Origin: Antedon mediterranea
Taxonomy: Eukaryota > Echinodermata > Crinoidea > Comatulida > Antedonidae
Direction: 5' to 3'
Assembly: GCF_964355755.1 (NCBI RefSeq)
Contig: NC_092677.1
Location: 15,906,101 to 15,966,100 of the forward strand
DNA: 60,000 nucleotides
Shown here: positions 1 through 9,890 of the stretch, piece after piece
Numbering within the stretch: position 1 is the first letter of the stretch
How the letters are laid out: each line of letters begins with the position of its first letter
Notes under the pieces: generated by a model
The model's input: the letters and a program-made list of their open reading frames with translations, nothing else
The model's database searches: none
Told to the model about the DNA's origin: nothing
Made by a program: the position numbers and the translations under genes

Positions 1-216
1 AATAAGTAATTATTACTTGTTCAACAAAGTTACAAAATGTTAAAAAATTCAGATTGCAAGAAATTCAAATTGTGGGTACAGCATCGGTATCTACAACATT
101 ATTTTATCGATCGCTTGTACACACCACACACACCACATTTGTAAGAATTTAAAAATAATTGAAATTCTAATTTTTTTTGTTCGGACATCAAAATCTGTAC
201 AGAAACAAATAAGAAT

Positions 217-855
217 GGGTATTGCTAAACACCGCAAACCCCCACAAACCTCCCAACAAAACATAGCAAACCCCATCGAACCAACATAAAAGTGATTGAA
301 TCATGTAGTGTACAACCCACTGGGTATATCCATGTAAAAAAAATAATACATTTTTACTGTTAACTAATTATTTTTGGGGTAAAACATCATTTTTTGGTCA
401 AAAATGATTGCTAAACCCTACAAACCTCCCAAAAAATATAGCAAACCCCATCGAACCAACATAAAAGTGATTCAATCATGTAGTGTACAACCCACTGGGT
501 ATATCCATGTAAAAAAATATTAAATTTCTACTTTCAAGAATGATTGCTAATTTTTAACCAAAAAATTATGTTTTATCCCGAAAAAAAGTAGCTAACAGTC
601 AGTAGAAATTTAATAATTTATATACCCAGTGGGTCGTACACTACATTATTCAATCACTTTTATGTTGGTTCGGTGGGGTTTGCTATGGTTTTTTGGAGGT
701 TTGCGGGGTTTAGCAATCATTTTTGACCAAAAAATGATGTTGTACCCCAAAAATAAGTTAACAGTAGAAATTTAATTTTTTTTTTACATTGATATACCCA
801 GTGGGTTGTACACTAGATGATTCAATCACTTTTATGTTGGTTCGGTTCGGTTTTT
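217..855. repeat. Long imperfect inverted repeat (foldback)
   Basis: Two forward units (about 217-333 and 404-504) carry the block 'cgaaccaacataaaagtgat' followed by 'acccactgggtatat'. Two reverse-complement units (about 620-721 and 793-855) carry the same block inverted. The linking segment with 'ggtcaaaaatgattgc' (about 343-410) is mirrored at 713-772. The whole is a palindrome with arms of about 300 bp around a spacer of about 115 bp. No coding potential or clear target duplication is seen. A foldback or MITE-type element is the simplest reading. Confidence 0.75.
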
Positions 856-1020
856 GAGTAACAAACGGTTATACTGTACTAGGTAGATCTTACAATACGA
901 TGCTCAACCTAATATAGTATTTAAGAAAATGAAATTAATTTTTCATTGCCATTTGTTGGACATATAACATGTATTAAATTAAAACAATAAAAACATTAAA
1001 ATAATATTTTTTTCCCACAG
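856..1020. other. AT-rich spacer, possible intron 3' end
   Basis: No gene is visible. The last bases form a pyrimidine-rich tract ending in 'cccacag', directly before the ATG at 1021, as expected of a 3' splice site. Confidence 0.4.
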
Positions 1021-1104
1021 ATGACTAACTTTGCCGTAGTAATTTTTGATGATGAAGAGGCAGTGGACATTGTCTCAGAAAAATGGATAATAAAAAAACA
1101 GGAG
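1021..1104 (+). CDS. Candidate exon, N-terminal region of a DUF4806-associated type protein
   Basis: The sequence shows an acceptor-like 'ttttttcccacag' directly before ATG, an 84-nt open segment of 28 codons (MTNFAVVIFDDEEAVDIVSE and onward) and a strong donor, gtaagt, at 1105. The reading FAVVIFDDEEAVDIVSEKW resembles the N-terminal segment common in expanded invertebrate families annotated with DUF4806. In those, a phrase like FAVVEF...VDVVP..W is followed by a line such as ..Y...P...W.L.PVRV. The next candidate exon (1203-1288) fits this pattern but is out of phase with this one by one base. The gene may therefore be decayed, or the local A-run may hide an indel. The function of the family is unknown, and the identification rests on pattern memory only. 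Confidence 0.45.
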
Positions 1105-1202
1105 GTAAGTATTTTGTTATATTCACTTATTGTATTGTACCACTGTATGAAGAAAAAACAATTAAAAATAGAAAGATAACCACTTTAACTTTTGTTTTTT
1201 AG

Positions 1203-1288
1203 AAATTACACTGTTGCAAGGGCAAAAAGGCATGAAATTCCAGACCCAAAATGGCCCTTGTATCCTATAAGGATAGTGAAATACACTG
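1203..1288 (+). CDS. Candidate second exon of the same gene (phase broken)
   Basis: A pyrimidine tract ending in 'tttgttttttag' precedes the segment, and a donor gtaagg follows at 1289. Read from 1204, the segment gives NYTVARAKRHEIPDPKWPLY and then PIRIVKYT. This suits the second block of the DUF4806-associated N-terminal pattern (basic stretch, W, then PxRI). Read in the phase left by the 1021-1104 exon it meets a stop after ten codons. The pair is thus either a pseudogene or separated by an undetected small exon or indel. Confidence 0.4.
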
Positions 1289-1344
1289 GTAAGGAAAAAA
1301 ATATTTCTGAATCACAAACACTTTTAATGTATCCAAAGTCATCA

Positions 1345-1735
1345 ATATGCCGCGTACAGAGGTACTAAAACACTCCTCTATAACTGAGTTTCCACGTTTA
1401 TGGTCAAATCTACCATATGAAATTAAGGACTCTGTAGTTCTTGAAAATACTAATATATTTGCTATGAAATTGAAAGAACATTATAAATATTAAATTCCTT
1501 GGGTACTGGAATTTGACTAAATTAAGAATAATTTGCTACTGTAGTAATAGGCTATACTTTCACTTAATTAGAATTTATTTATATTAGGATCGTTAATGTG
1601 TGTATTTTATCTATATTTATGTACTGGATGTCTAAGGATGGATAAGCAAGCCTGCGAGCTACAGTTTTTGTTACCTTGTTTTAAATGTATTTCGATTTTA
1701 AAGGCTAAATAAAGAATGAATGAATTATATATATG
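1345..1735 (+). mobile_element. 5'-truncated LINE, C-terminal end plus 3' UTR
   Basis: Plus-strand translation from about 1356 gives VLKHSSITEFPRLWSNLPYE and ends KLKEHYKY followed by a stop at about 1491. This is the LWxxLPxEI signature at the C-terminus of many CR1/Jockey-like reverse transcriptases. The 3' UTR runs to a short tail repeat 'aataaagaatgaatgaatta' near 1710-1730. The closest relative in the window is the minus-strand fragment at 10372-10690, which shares the same terminal residues. It lies in the candidate intron between 1288 and 3312. Confidence 0.75.
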
Positions 1736-1753
1736 GCTCTGCTGTGATACGGG

Positions 1754-2282
1754 TTGGGTAGGTTTGGCCAGTATGCGTACCTTTTTATGGCCAGCGGGCG
1801 TCCCGGATATTGCGCAATATGGCCAGCGGGCGTCCAATTATTGCACAATATTTTTTCAATGGCAGCGTCCGCTCCGTGCGTGTGAAATACGTACAATGCG
1901 ACAGAGGGCATATAATAATTAATTAATAATAAATGTAAATCATATTTTATAATGGCCTATATAATATGGTGAATTATAAACATCACAGGGACAAAACAAA
2001 TTCTAAACCAGACACAGAAAATAAAGGCCAAAAATTGAAACGCTTAAAAATGAAAACCGACTCTCTCCGCCGGCCGATGATCCCCATAGCTATCCACACA
2101 TAACTATCCACGCAGCCCGGTCCGTGGCCGGCTGGCATCTCGCGCGGAAAATTTAAATATAACGCCCTCTGTCGCATTGTACGTATTTCACACGCACAGA
2201 CGCTGCCATTAAAAATATATTGCGCAATAATTGGACGCCCGCTGGCCATAAAAAGGTACGCATACCGGCCAAACCTACCCAA
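1754..2282. mobile_element. Non-autonomous TIR element with long inverted arms
   Basis: The left end TTGGGTAGGTTTGGCC (1754-1769) and its reverse complement at 2267-2282 bound arms of about 120-150 bp. The arms match through the motifs 'ggccagcgggcgtcc', 'ggcagcg' and 'cgtacaatgcgacagagggc'. The left arm has an extra internal copy of 'ggccagcgggcgtcc'. The core (about 1920-2155) has no credible reading frame. No target duplication could be fixed by eye, so the superfamily is open. Confidence 0.75.
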
Positions 2283-2430
2283 AGAATATAAATAGGTAAA
2301 GAATCAACAGTACGCGCTATTATATATACAGTAGAAGGATAGGAAACGCGGACGTGCTTTCATGGACGCGTAAGAATCCAGCAGCCGAACGACGGCGGGC
2401 TCTAGATATGGTTCCCGTCTAATTCCACGT
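2283..2430. other. Spacer
   Basis: Nothing is recognised between the TIR element and the poly(T) tract that ends the SINE. Confidence 0.3.
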
Positions 2431-2690
2431 TTTTTTTTTGTTTTTTTTTTAAAACCATATTTAATGAGGGTGATCCATCCAGCAATTGCTGATCATTATG
2501 GACCCTCAGAGGTTCACAAGACAAACATTATATACAAGATGCTTTACATAAACAAAGTCTTATTACAAGTCTTTTGGAGTGGAATTGTAATTTAGTCTTT
2601 TGAAAAAATCCTGACAAACATGGACGGGACTTGACCCCAGGACCCTTGGATTGGTAGCCAAGCATCATAACCACCAAGCCACAACTCCAC
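2431..2690 (-). mobile_element. tRNA-derived SINE (minus strand)
   Basis: Read on the minus strand, the element starts GTGGAGTTGTGGCTTGGTGG near 2690. An A box (TGGCTTGGTGG) lies around 2671-2681 and a B box (GGTCAAGTCCC) at 2626-2636, the spacing of a tRNA promoter. A body of about 170 bp follows, ending in a poly(A) tail seen as poly(T) at 2431-2450. The tRNA head is degenerate, so this is a SINE and not a functional tRNA. Confidence 0.7.
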
Positions 2691-2833
2691 TTTACGTTTG
2701 GATGGATCGTGATGATCTGATGTGTTCTCGCGTCTGTGCTCTACTAATTTTGATATTACAGTATTAATATTTTTGATAATCATTTTGATAAATAATCATC
2801 GTTTGCATTTTTATAGATAGTTTTACCTTACCC

Positions 2834-2862
2834 ACGCCTGAAGGTGGCGCACCTTCAGGCGT
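2834..2862. repeat. Perfect 13-bp hairpin
   Basis: Arms ACGCCTGAAGGTG and CACCTTCAGGCGT are separated by GCG. The arms are GC-rich compared with the surroundings. This could be a cruciform or a transposon-end relic; no function is inferred. Confidence 0.8.
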
Positions 2863-3311
2863 AGACAAATAGTAACTCGGATGTGGTTTACGCCGCCAAC
2901 GGAACTGTTGTATCTTCTCCTTTTATCTTTGACCTACCCAACCTAGTCTGGGTTCCAGACGGAGTTTTGTCTTAATATTATTACCGTAGTAGTAAAAAGA
3001 AAAATATTTTGGCACATATGGCGTTTCATACGTATACTACTTGATTTCAGACAAAAATCGCGGTCCGAGTAAAAACAAATAAATTAAAAAAAAGATAATA
3101 CAGACTTGGGGCAAGTCTATACCCAACCCTGTAGTCTGCATGCTGTTCACCCACGATTAAAGTTGTAACCGCCGCGCAGCGGGTGAATGTTTTAAATTGG
3201 GTTAGACGAGGTGCGAAAGTGCGCTAACGCCCTAAAAAATCCATAAAAGATACGTCTACTTAATTAAAAATAAGGATGATTATTTTAAACAATGACTTTT
3301 TAACTCCACAG
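2863..3311. other. No gene seen; candidate intron DNA
   Basis: The stretch contains moderately GC-richer DNA (about 3080-3230) of unknown origin. It ends in 'taactccacag', an acceptor-like sequence before 3312. Confidence 0.3.
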
Positions 3312-3386
3312 GCTGTAAACATTGACGATTCAATGGAGGAGGATGATGACGATACAACAGAAGACCTTGTAGGCCTAGAAATATAA
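3312..3386 (+). CDS. Candidate terminal exon with acidic C-terminus
   Basis: An acceptor-like 'aactccacag' precedes an open segment read AVNIDDSMEEDDDDTTEDLV, then GLEI and a stop at 3384-3386. Overlapping AATAAA signals lie at 3643-3648 and 3654-3659, about 260 bases downstream. Dense Asp/Glu content and balanced codons argue against a chance frame, but the stretch is short. It does not join in phase to the exon ending at 1288. Whether it belongs to the same gene, to a missing exon in between, or to nothing is unresolved. Confidence 0.35.
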   Translation, partial: AVNIDDSMEEDDDDTTEDLVGLEI

Positions 3387-3826
3387 TGCATACTGTACTG
3401 GCAGTGGTAGTGATGAGGCTATGATTCTATGAGGAAACCATACAATTAACTCTAAAATTAAAAAAAAGACGCCGCCAACGTCGAGCGCTATATCTTTCTA
3501 TAATTTATTATCTTTTACACTGTATTATAAATTGCACCCTCTACTATATTTTAATTTTTAACTTATATATCTAGAACCACCCACCCAGCCGTACTCTTTC
3601 TTAAAGCCTACAGTATTGTTATTTGTAAAATAATTAAATATTAATAAAACCATAATAAAGTATTTTATTTCAATGATAATGATGGTAATTTGAATTGTGT
3701 GCGTTGTCCGTTTGTAAAACAATTAAAGCAATCCAACAAATGTGTGAAAAATAAAACAAACTAATATGTTCAGAACACCAGTAATCTTTTAAAGTAAATT
3801 ACCAAACATATACCAAACAAAAAAGG
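3387..3826. other. Candidate 3' UTR and AT-rich spacer
   Basis: Contains the two AATAAA signals at 3643 and 3654 and otherwise low-complexity AT-rich sequence leading into the tandem array. Confidence 0.3.
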
Positions 3827-5125
3827 TCCACATTCCACGTTAACCTAACGTTATTTTATCTTATTTAATAAAGTTCAACAAAACATTAAACTAAATGATA
3901 TAACGTTCTAACAACCTTGTTTGAATGTTAAAACAAACATTAGTTATAACGTTCGGCGAACCCAAAAATAGTTCCACGTTTTCACGTCATCTTAACGATA
4001 TTTTAAACCATTCAAATAATGTATAAACAAAACATTCAAGTAAGGTTTTTTAAAGGTTATTTTTAATTTCAAAGGTAACGTTACACAAACGTTATTTAAA
4101 TGTTAAAGCTAACGTTCGCTATAACGTTCAATTACCTAAAACAATGATCCACATTTTAACGTCATCCTAACGTTATTTTTACATTACTCACAACGTTTCA
4201 ACAAAACATCTATATAACGTTTTTTAACAGTTATTTATAATGTAATATATAACTTTCTAAAAATGTTAAGTGAATGTTAAAGCTAACGTTAGTTCTAACG
4301 TTCAATTAACCAATAAAAGGGTCCACATTTTAACGTTATCTTAACGTTATTTTTACATTATTCACGAAATGTTTCAGAAAAAACATTCATATAACGTTTT
4401 TTAACAGTTATTTGTAATGTAATATATAACTTTCTAAAAATGTTAAGCGAATGTTAAAGCTAACGTTAGCTCTAACGTTCAATTAACCAAAAAAAGGGTC
4501 CACATTTTAACGTCATCTTAACGTTATTTTTACATTATTCACATAACGTTTCAGAAAAACATTCATATAACGTTTTTTAACAGTTATTTGTAATGTAATA
4601 TATAACTTTCTAAAAATGTTAATTGAATGTTAAAGCTAACGTTAGTTCTAACGTTCAATTAACCAAAAAAAGGGTCCACATTTTAACGTCATCTTAACGT
4701 TATTTTTACATTATTCACATAACGTTTCAGAAAAACATTAATATAACGTTTTTTAACAGTTAGTTTTAATGTAATAAATAACATTCTAACAATGTTAATT
4801 GAATGTTAAAACCAACGTTAGTTATAACATTCGATTAACCAGAAAAAGGGTCCACACTTTTACGTTATCCTAACGTTATTTTTATACCGTTCAAATTACG
4901 TTCAAACAAAACATTCAAGTAACATTTTTTAAAGGTTACTTTTAATGTCAGAAATAACGTTATACAAACGTTTGTTAAATGTTAAAACTAACGTTAGTTA
5001 TAACGTTCGATTAACAAAAAAAAGGGTCCACACTTTCACGTCATCCTAACATTATCTTATAACATTCATATAACGTCATGGAAACATTCATATAACGTTC
5101 TGCAAACGTTATATTGTTTGCTGGG
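3827..5125. repeat. 176-bp tandem array rich in AACGTT
   Basis: Eight unit starts, marked by 'tccac' and usually preceded by 'gg', fall at 3827, 3973, 4148, 4322, 4499, 4675, 4851 and 5027. After the shorter first unit the spacing is 174-177 bp. Each unit repeats the palindrome AACGTT several times, and some contain GCTAACGTTAGC. Central units (4322-4850) are the most alike and the outer ones are diverged, as expected when homogenisation acts on the middle of an array. No coding. Confidence 0.9.
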
Positions 5126-5238
5126 AGTTAACAGTACCAGTCCAACGGCTCGAAAATATTTCTCCGGACAGTAGCGTATACCATGGATTAATACGGTTAT
5201 ACATTACAATGTCAGACTTTAAATTCAATTCAACCTAC

Positions 5239-5679
5239 CTGATGTTTGTCATTCGTTGCTGGATGCAGACGTGACGATCAGATGCAAACCATTTAACATT
5301 ATTCGGAAGCTTTTCATCCATTACTTTGATTTCGATAGTCATGCATTTCATCCAGTGTTCTGAAGCTGATGAAATCTTGAAGTCAGCAGGCTCTACATCG
5401 TTGTTATCTTTGTTCGTGCTGTCAAATCTTGGTGGTTGATAATAAGATGTCAGTGAAGAGAGGTTTAGGCTAGAAAGACTTGAGCAATATCCATTGGTCG
5501 TAAGGATGTTTCTATCCCTTCTATCTGGTGTGTATCCAATTGCCGGTACATTATTGATAACGTCCAGGAAGCACCATTTTCTTATCCAGTTAAGAGCTAC
5601 CATTGTTGAGTCAGGTTCGCCGTGTCTACGTCCAAAAGGCACGTTCATCCAGAATAAGAAGATCTCTTGCAAATCCACT
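5239..5679 (-). CDS. Orphan candidate exon, protein not recognised
   Basis: Minus-strand reading gives about 147 residues of complex sequence, including WMNVPFGRRHGEPDSTMVAL, then NWIRKWCFLDVINNVPAIGY and TPDRRDR. The 3' boundary is a good donor: CATCAG then gtaggt at 5238-5233. A stop lies immediately upstream of 5678. The 5' boundary is therefore probably the AG of 'CATGATAAG' near 5680, or a site just inside. There are no obvious membrane segments, repeats or known catalytic motif. A partner exon was not found on either side; the flanks are tandem arrays and a gene relic on the other strand. It could be a lone captured exon or part of a gene with long introns. The length, donor and residue composition are the evidence for coding. 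Confidence 0.45.
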
Positions 5680-5688
5680 TATCATGTA

Positions 5689-5901
5689 GGGGTTGAACAG
5701 GACCCAGCGAACTGGGGATAGAGGAAGGACGGCAACAAATTTAGTCCAGCTTGGAGTTCATTGCCGGAACTTGCAGATGTCACAAAGGTTTTAATTCGCT
5801 GTTGACACACCGACTGTGATCTTGGATGCTGTAAATGCAGAAAGAGTGATTTACGATGTACAGAGCTGTGTGGTTGCCAGAGAAAATGTGACCTACAATA
5901 A
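5689..5901 (+). pseudogene. Cys-rich C-terminal tail of a PIN-like family gene, broken
   Basis: From 5689 the frame reads GVEQDPANWG, a TAG stop (5719-5721) where the family usually has Trp, then RKDGNKFSPAWSSLPELADV. After a second stop (TGA, 5803-5805) it reads HTDCDLGCCKCRKSDLRCTE and LCGCQRKCDLQ, with a stop at 5899-5901. The order Trp-Gly, short linker, 'LP', then a row of CxC and CxxxC cysteines is the usual end of the invertebrate family whose PIN-like core lies at 30310-31590. Two in-frame stops make it a pseudogene. It is separate from that locus and ends before the next tandem array. Confidence 0.6.
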
Positions 5902-5970
5902 GTGTCCGTGTTAAATGTAATTATGAACATAAACAAATAGTGTAAAGCCAGTACGGGTTGAGCTACATTC

Positions 5971-6740
5971 AAAATGGCCGCCATGCAATCAAAGACGTTA
6001 TACTAATATGTTTGTTGACCTCAATACTATATTATACTTTGTACCTAAAAGTATAACTGTAGGTACCGTACTGAAACATTTTGAGTTCGCCATTTTGAAA
6101 TTCAAAATGGCCGCCATGCAATCAAAATGTCAGTTAAATACCAATGTGTTTGGTTACCCATTACCATATAATTGGCACCTAAAATCAGAACTCTCTGTAC
6201 TTTTTTAGCAGAGATACATAAAAAGTGAAAATTTGAAGTGTGAAAATTTGAAATCCAAAATGGCCGCCATGCAATCAAAATGTTAGTTATACCAATATGG
6301 TTGGTGACCCCATTAACATATAACTTGCACCTAAAATCAGAACTCTAGGTGCCTTTTTAGCAGAGATATACCTGAAAAATGAAAATTTGAAATCCGCCAT
6401 TTTGAAATCCAACATGGCCGCCATGGAATCAAAATGTTAGTTATACCAGTATGTTTGGTGACCCCACTACCATTTAATTTGCACCTGAAATCAGAACTCT
6501 AGTTGCCTCTTTAGCAGAGATATACCTAAAAAGTGAAAAAGTGAAAATTTGAAGTCCGCCATTTTGAAATCCAAAATGGCCGCCATGCAATTAAAATGTT
6601 AGTTATACCAATATGTTTGGTGACCTCATTACCATATAATTTGCACCTAAATTCAGAACTCTAGGTGCCTATTTAGCAGAGATATACCTGAAAAGTGAAC
6701 AATTTGGGTCCGCCATTTTGAAATCCAAAATGGCGGCTTT
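5971..6740. repeat. Tandem array of about 154 bp with aaaatggccgccat
   Basis: The marker 'aaaatggccgccat' or a variant recurs at 5971, 6104, 6257, 6411, 6573 and 6727. Spacings are 133, 153, 154, 162 and 154. Units also carry 'ggtgaccccattaccatata' and 'gcagagatatacct'. Near each boundary, 'gccattttgaaatccaaaat' forms a short inverted repeat. No coding is inferred, although each unit holds an ATG in a Kozak-like 'gccgccatg' context. Confidence 0.85.
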
Positions 6741-6860
6741 CCCCTGACCAAATTTTGCGCAACCCTTCCATTTCATATTTTTGACACCCTAATGAATAAC
6801 TGTGCAAAGTTTCAGAATGTTATCACAATTTGAAGGATTGGGTCACTTAACAGGCCTACT
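6741..6860. other. Spacer
   Basis: Unassigned sequence between the tandem array and the dispersed repeat copy that begins near 6861. Confidence 0.3.
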
Positions 6861-9330
6861 ATATAAGCTTTGTGCATTAAGCGCTGTGTTACAACCGCTA
6901 ATGTAGAAAACGCCAGCTAATGTCGAAACAACCGTTAATGTAGAACAACCAACACAGTGGGAAAGCCACTTCGCGTTTTGACCGTTAAATCGTGTAAAAT
7001 CGACTTACTTCCGCATTGACGATTTTGAAGCGCCACCTATCGTTGAAAACTGAAACCACGATTTTTCGTTGCCTAGCAAATAAGTGCTGTTTTATTTTAA
7101 GTTCTCAAGAATATTTAAGAACCGCCCAACATTACTTATTATGGTAAAAGCATTTCCTAATAAGTATAATTGAATAACCAATCGGTTTTCTTCAAAGAAA
7201 CCGAAGCTAATACAATACATTCGGCGACTGAAGTCGGGACTCGTGAAATTTATAAATGTGGTACGATTTGACTACTGTTTTGTTGTCCATTTTCTGAATA
7301 GTCGGAGGTGCATCCCAACAAATTAAAAAAATTGTAATCAATTGTTTTATCAAGAATAATATTAGTTTAATCGAGTATGATATATTTCTATCCTGTTCAA
7401 AATGTGTTGGTGTATTCTCAGGCCTCGAAAGGTAGGTACATTTTCTAGCTGTGAGCGTGGTTTCGGCAACGCGAGACACGTGTGTCAGTATAGGCGATAG
7501 CGAGACGTGTGTTGGTACTGTGTTGATGCTGATCCGATAGTCGTTAAGTTGTACTGATTACGAGTATCATTGGTCCTGGCCGGCCTAGCCTGGTGATCTG
7601 ATCCCCCCCAAAAAATACTTTTTTTCAATCAGTATTAATATTATTTTATTTTTCATTTATTATTTGATTTATTAGGCTCAATAGATGCCTAGCTAGGCTA
7701 CTAGTAGGCCTAGATTATATAAATAATAATAGTAAATACTGTAATTTAATTAATAAAATACAGCTTCCATTTGCCTTACTTTTATGTCATCATATAATAT
7801 TATAATTATATATACAACCAGACATTAACATTTTTTTAAAATAATATTTATTATTTTTTCTGACACTTTCAGGAATCGTTGATGATGCAGAGTTCTTTGT
7901 CTTTGTGACTTCAAACTGAGAGTGAAGTGGATAAAAAGATGACACCTGTACCTACCGACATTGTCATACCCAAACTATAATTTAATTATTTAAAACAAAA
8001 TGTTGAATTACAAATATATATGTATGTTGCAGAGGATTTAGATGAATTACAATACAAATATTTATGTTGAATGCAAACCTACTACACTATACTCTGTAAA
8101 TGATGTTATTGTCATGTGGTAGACCTTAAAAATTGAATATTTATTGTATGTTAGGCCTATTTTATATTTTATTAATACTTTATTAGTTTAATATTACTAT
8201 TAATTTATATTATACAGTACTAGGCCCCTAGGCCTAGTTTGTACATGTTTTTACCCCAAAAAAATGAATAAATAATTTGTTATTCAATCTAATTGCTTGT
8301 TTGTTCATCAATAACAAAACAATTGTAAGCAAGTATATAACAGTTCTTGTTAGCCGCTTATTTCAGGTCATATTATTAATATTAGCTAGGCCCGACGCGC
8401 CCGATCACAACGTCACTAAGTGTTAAAAAGCGGTCCCTTAACAGAGATGGTAGCTTATTACGATGTGTGGTCATTTTAGAAAGTTGGTTGCTTACGAGAG
8501 GTGGAAAGACTGATAGCTAAGTAAAGATCGATGCATTTGCACATGAATTAGACATTTTTGTAAAATATATAACATTTTCTACATTAGCTGGCGATAGTAA
8601 CTACATAAGCTGGGAGGCAATTTTCGTTACTACATAAGCTGTTGACTGTTTCTGCATTAGCTGGTGTTGATTTTTATTTACTACATAAGCTGTTGGTGTT
8701 TCTACATAAGCTGGAGGTTTTACTACATAAGCGGTGGATTGTTCTACATTAACGGTTGTTTCGACATTAGCTGGCGTTTTCTACATTAGCGGTTGTAACA
8801 CGCTGTATAAGGTCGACGTATTAATATTTACCTCCGCCAAGGAGGTATATGTATATTGTAGTCGATCGCGTGTGTCTTTTTGCAGTAGTATTTACTTTGT
8901 TTGTTTGTTTGTTAGCACGATAGCGGCTACAGTTTTCAAGTTATCATTCGGGATTTTCGGTGTAGGTAGGTATAATATACTTAATGAAAATAAACAAAAT
9001 TGTTTTATTAATAACTTCACAAATAACAAAAATGATATTATTGTCAGACCGGCTAGTGTTAAAAGATATGAGACAATTTTCAAAAGCCGGTGAGCAGTTT
9101 TAAAGTAACACGTAAACTGAAATTACATTTTCTCGAAAACTACTTGTTCAAAAAACCTCATTTTTGGACAAGAAGCAAGGGTTATAATTTGTGATTTGTA
9201 ATTTTAAAACAAAAATTGATTCAATGTACCGGCTTTTTCATACGAGTAGTTCTAAAAAACCTATTTCTTTTCAAATTCACCCGTTTGTTTTTGTCGTTGC
9301 TGTTCTATTGTTATTCAAATTAAACTATTG
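6861..9330 (+). repeat. Dispersed repeat R, copy 1 (interrupted)
   Basis: The copy starts 'tataagctttgtgcattaag', is broken by the element at 6886-8801, and resumes with 'gctgtataaggtcgacgtat' and 'cctccgccaaggaggt' through about 9330. Copy 2 (9891-10372) is uninterrupted across the same point, which proves the insertion. The motif 'ccgccaaggaggt' followed by GTTTGTTTGTTTGTTAGC is, from memory, widespread in repeats of marine animals. Confidence 0.75.
6886..8801. mobile_element. 1,916-bp TIR element with about 60-bp TIRs and 3-bp TSD
   Basis: The element begins GTGTTACAACCGCTAATG and ends with the reverse complement, CATTAGCGGTTGTAACAC. The inverted match extends about 60-70 bp with one or two differences. 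The TSD is 'gct' (6883-6885 and 8802-8804). The empty site is visible in the paralogous repeat at about 9891-9935, where 'gcattaagcgctgta' is uninterrupted. The ends are themselves repeats of a roughly 15-mer, 'gctaatgtagaaa', and the right end (8570-8801) carries more copies as 'tacataagctg'. The interior has no convincing transposase frame, so the element is non-autonomous. The 3-bp TSD fits several superfamilies, and the terminal GTGTTAC is not one I can assign. Confidence 0.85.
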
Positions 9331-9890
9331 TTAGATCAAAGTCAATGTTTATAAAAATGTTAAACCATAGAGATATTATAATATCTCTATGGTTAAACAT
9401 AAAAACAAAACAAAAATTGTTTGGAAAAAAAAGATATTAAAAGAAATTGACAGTATACTGGTCTGGAAGTTATTTGAATAAATAAATGTATTGTTGGTAG
9501 TAAATAATGTAAAATGAAAGACAAAAGACACAAAAAGCACATCTTTTATTTATTTTTTGTCCATTAGGAAAGTTCAGTTATCGAAAGCATATATACATAT
9601 TCAACGAACTAATATTCACGAACAAGGCAAAATATAGTGCATTAACAGGTAGTCCAAAGCGGTTAACAGGCAATTTTACCTTGAACAATATAATCTCATT
9701 ATCCTACAAGCTGTTAGTCTTTGTACAATTTCTATGCACGTATTATAGGCCTACTCAAATAAGACAAAATTGCTACCAAACCTTATTCATCCAATAGAAA
9801 AAAATACTTTTACAGAAAAACACACACAAAAAAAGTTGATCATGACAGATATAAAAGGGGGGTAATAAATGTAAATGGCTTATAAGCTTT
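9331..9890. other. AT-rich spacer containing a perfect palindrome
   Basis: No gene is seen. The interval holds a 32-bp palindrome at 9363-9394 and unassigned AT-rich DNA between repeat copies 1 and 2. Confidence 0.4.
9363..9394. repeat. Perfect 32-bp palindrome without spacer
   Basis: Half-site AACCATAGAGATATTA is followed directly by its reverse complement. Such sequences can be cruciform-forming or the fused ends of a MITE. Confidence 0.9.

Noticed and set aside
3827-5125. CRISPR-like array
   Set aside because: The whole 176-bp unit is repeated, with no short constant repeats separated by unique spacers, and the context is eukaryotic.
5494-5721. Plus-strand 75-codon frame as a gene
   Set aside because: Most of it is the complement of the better-supported minus-strand candidate exon. 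Only its last residues belong to the Cys-rich relic.
5682-5984. Minus-strand 100-codon frame starting in 'ggccgccat'
   Set aside because: It overlaps the antisense of the Cys-rich relic and starts inside the tandem array. No family resemblance.
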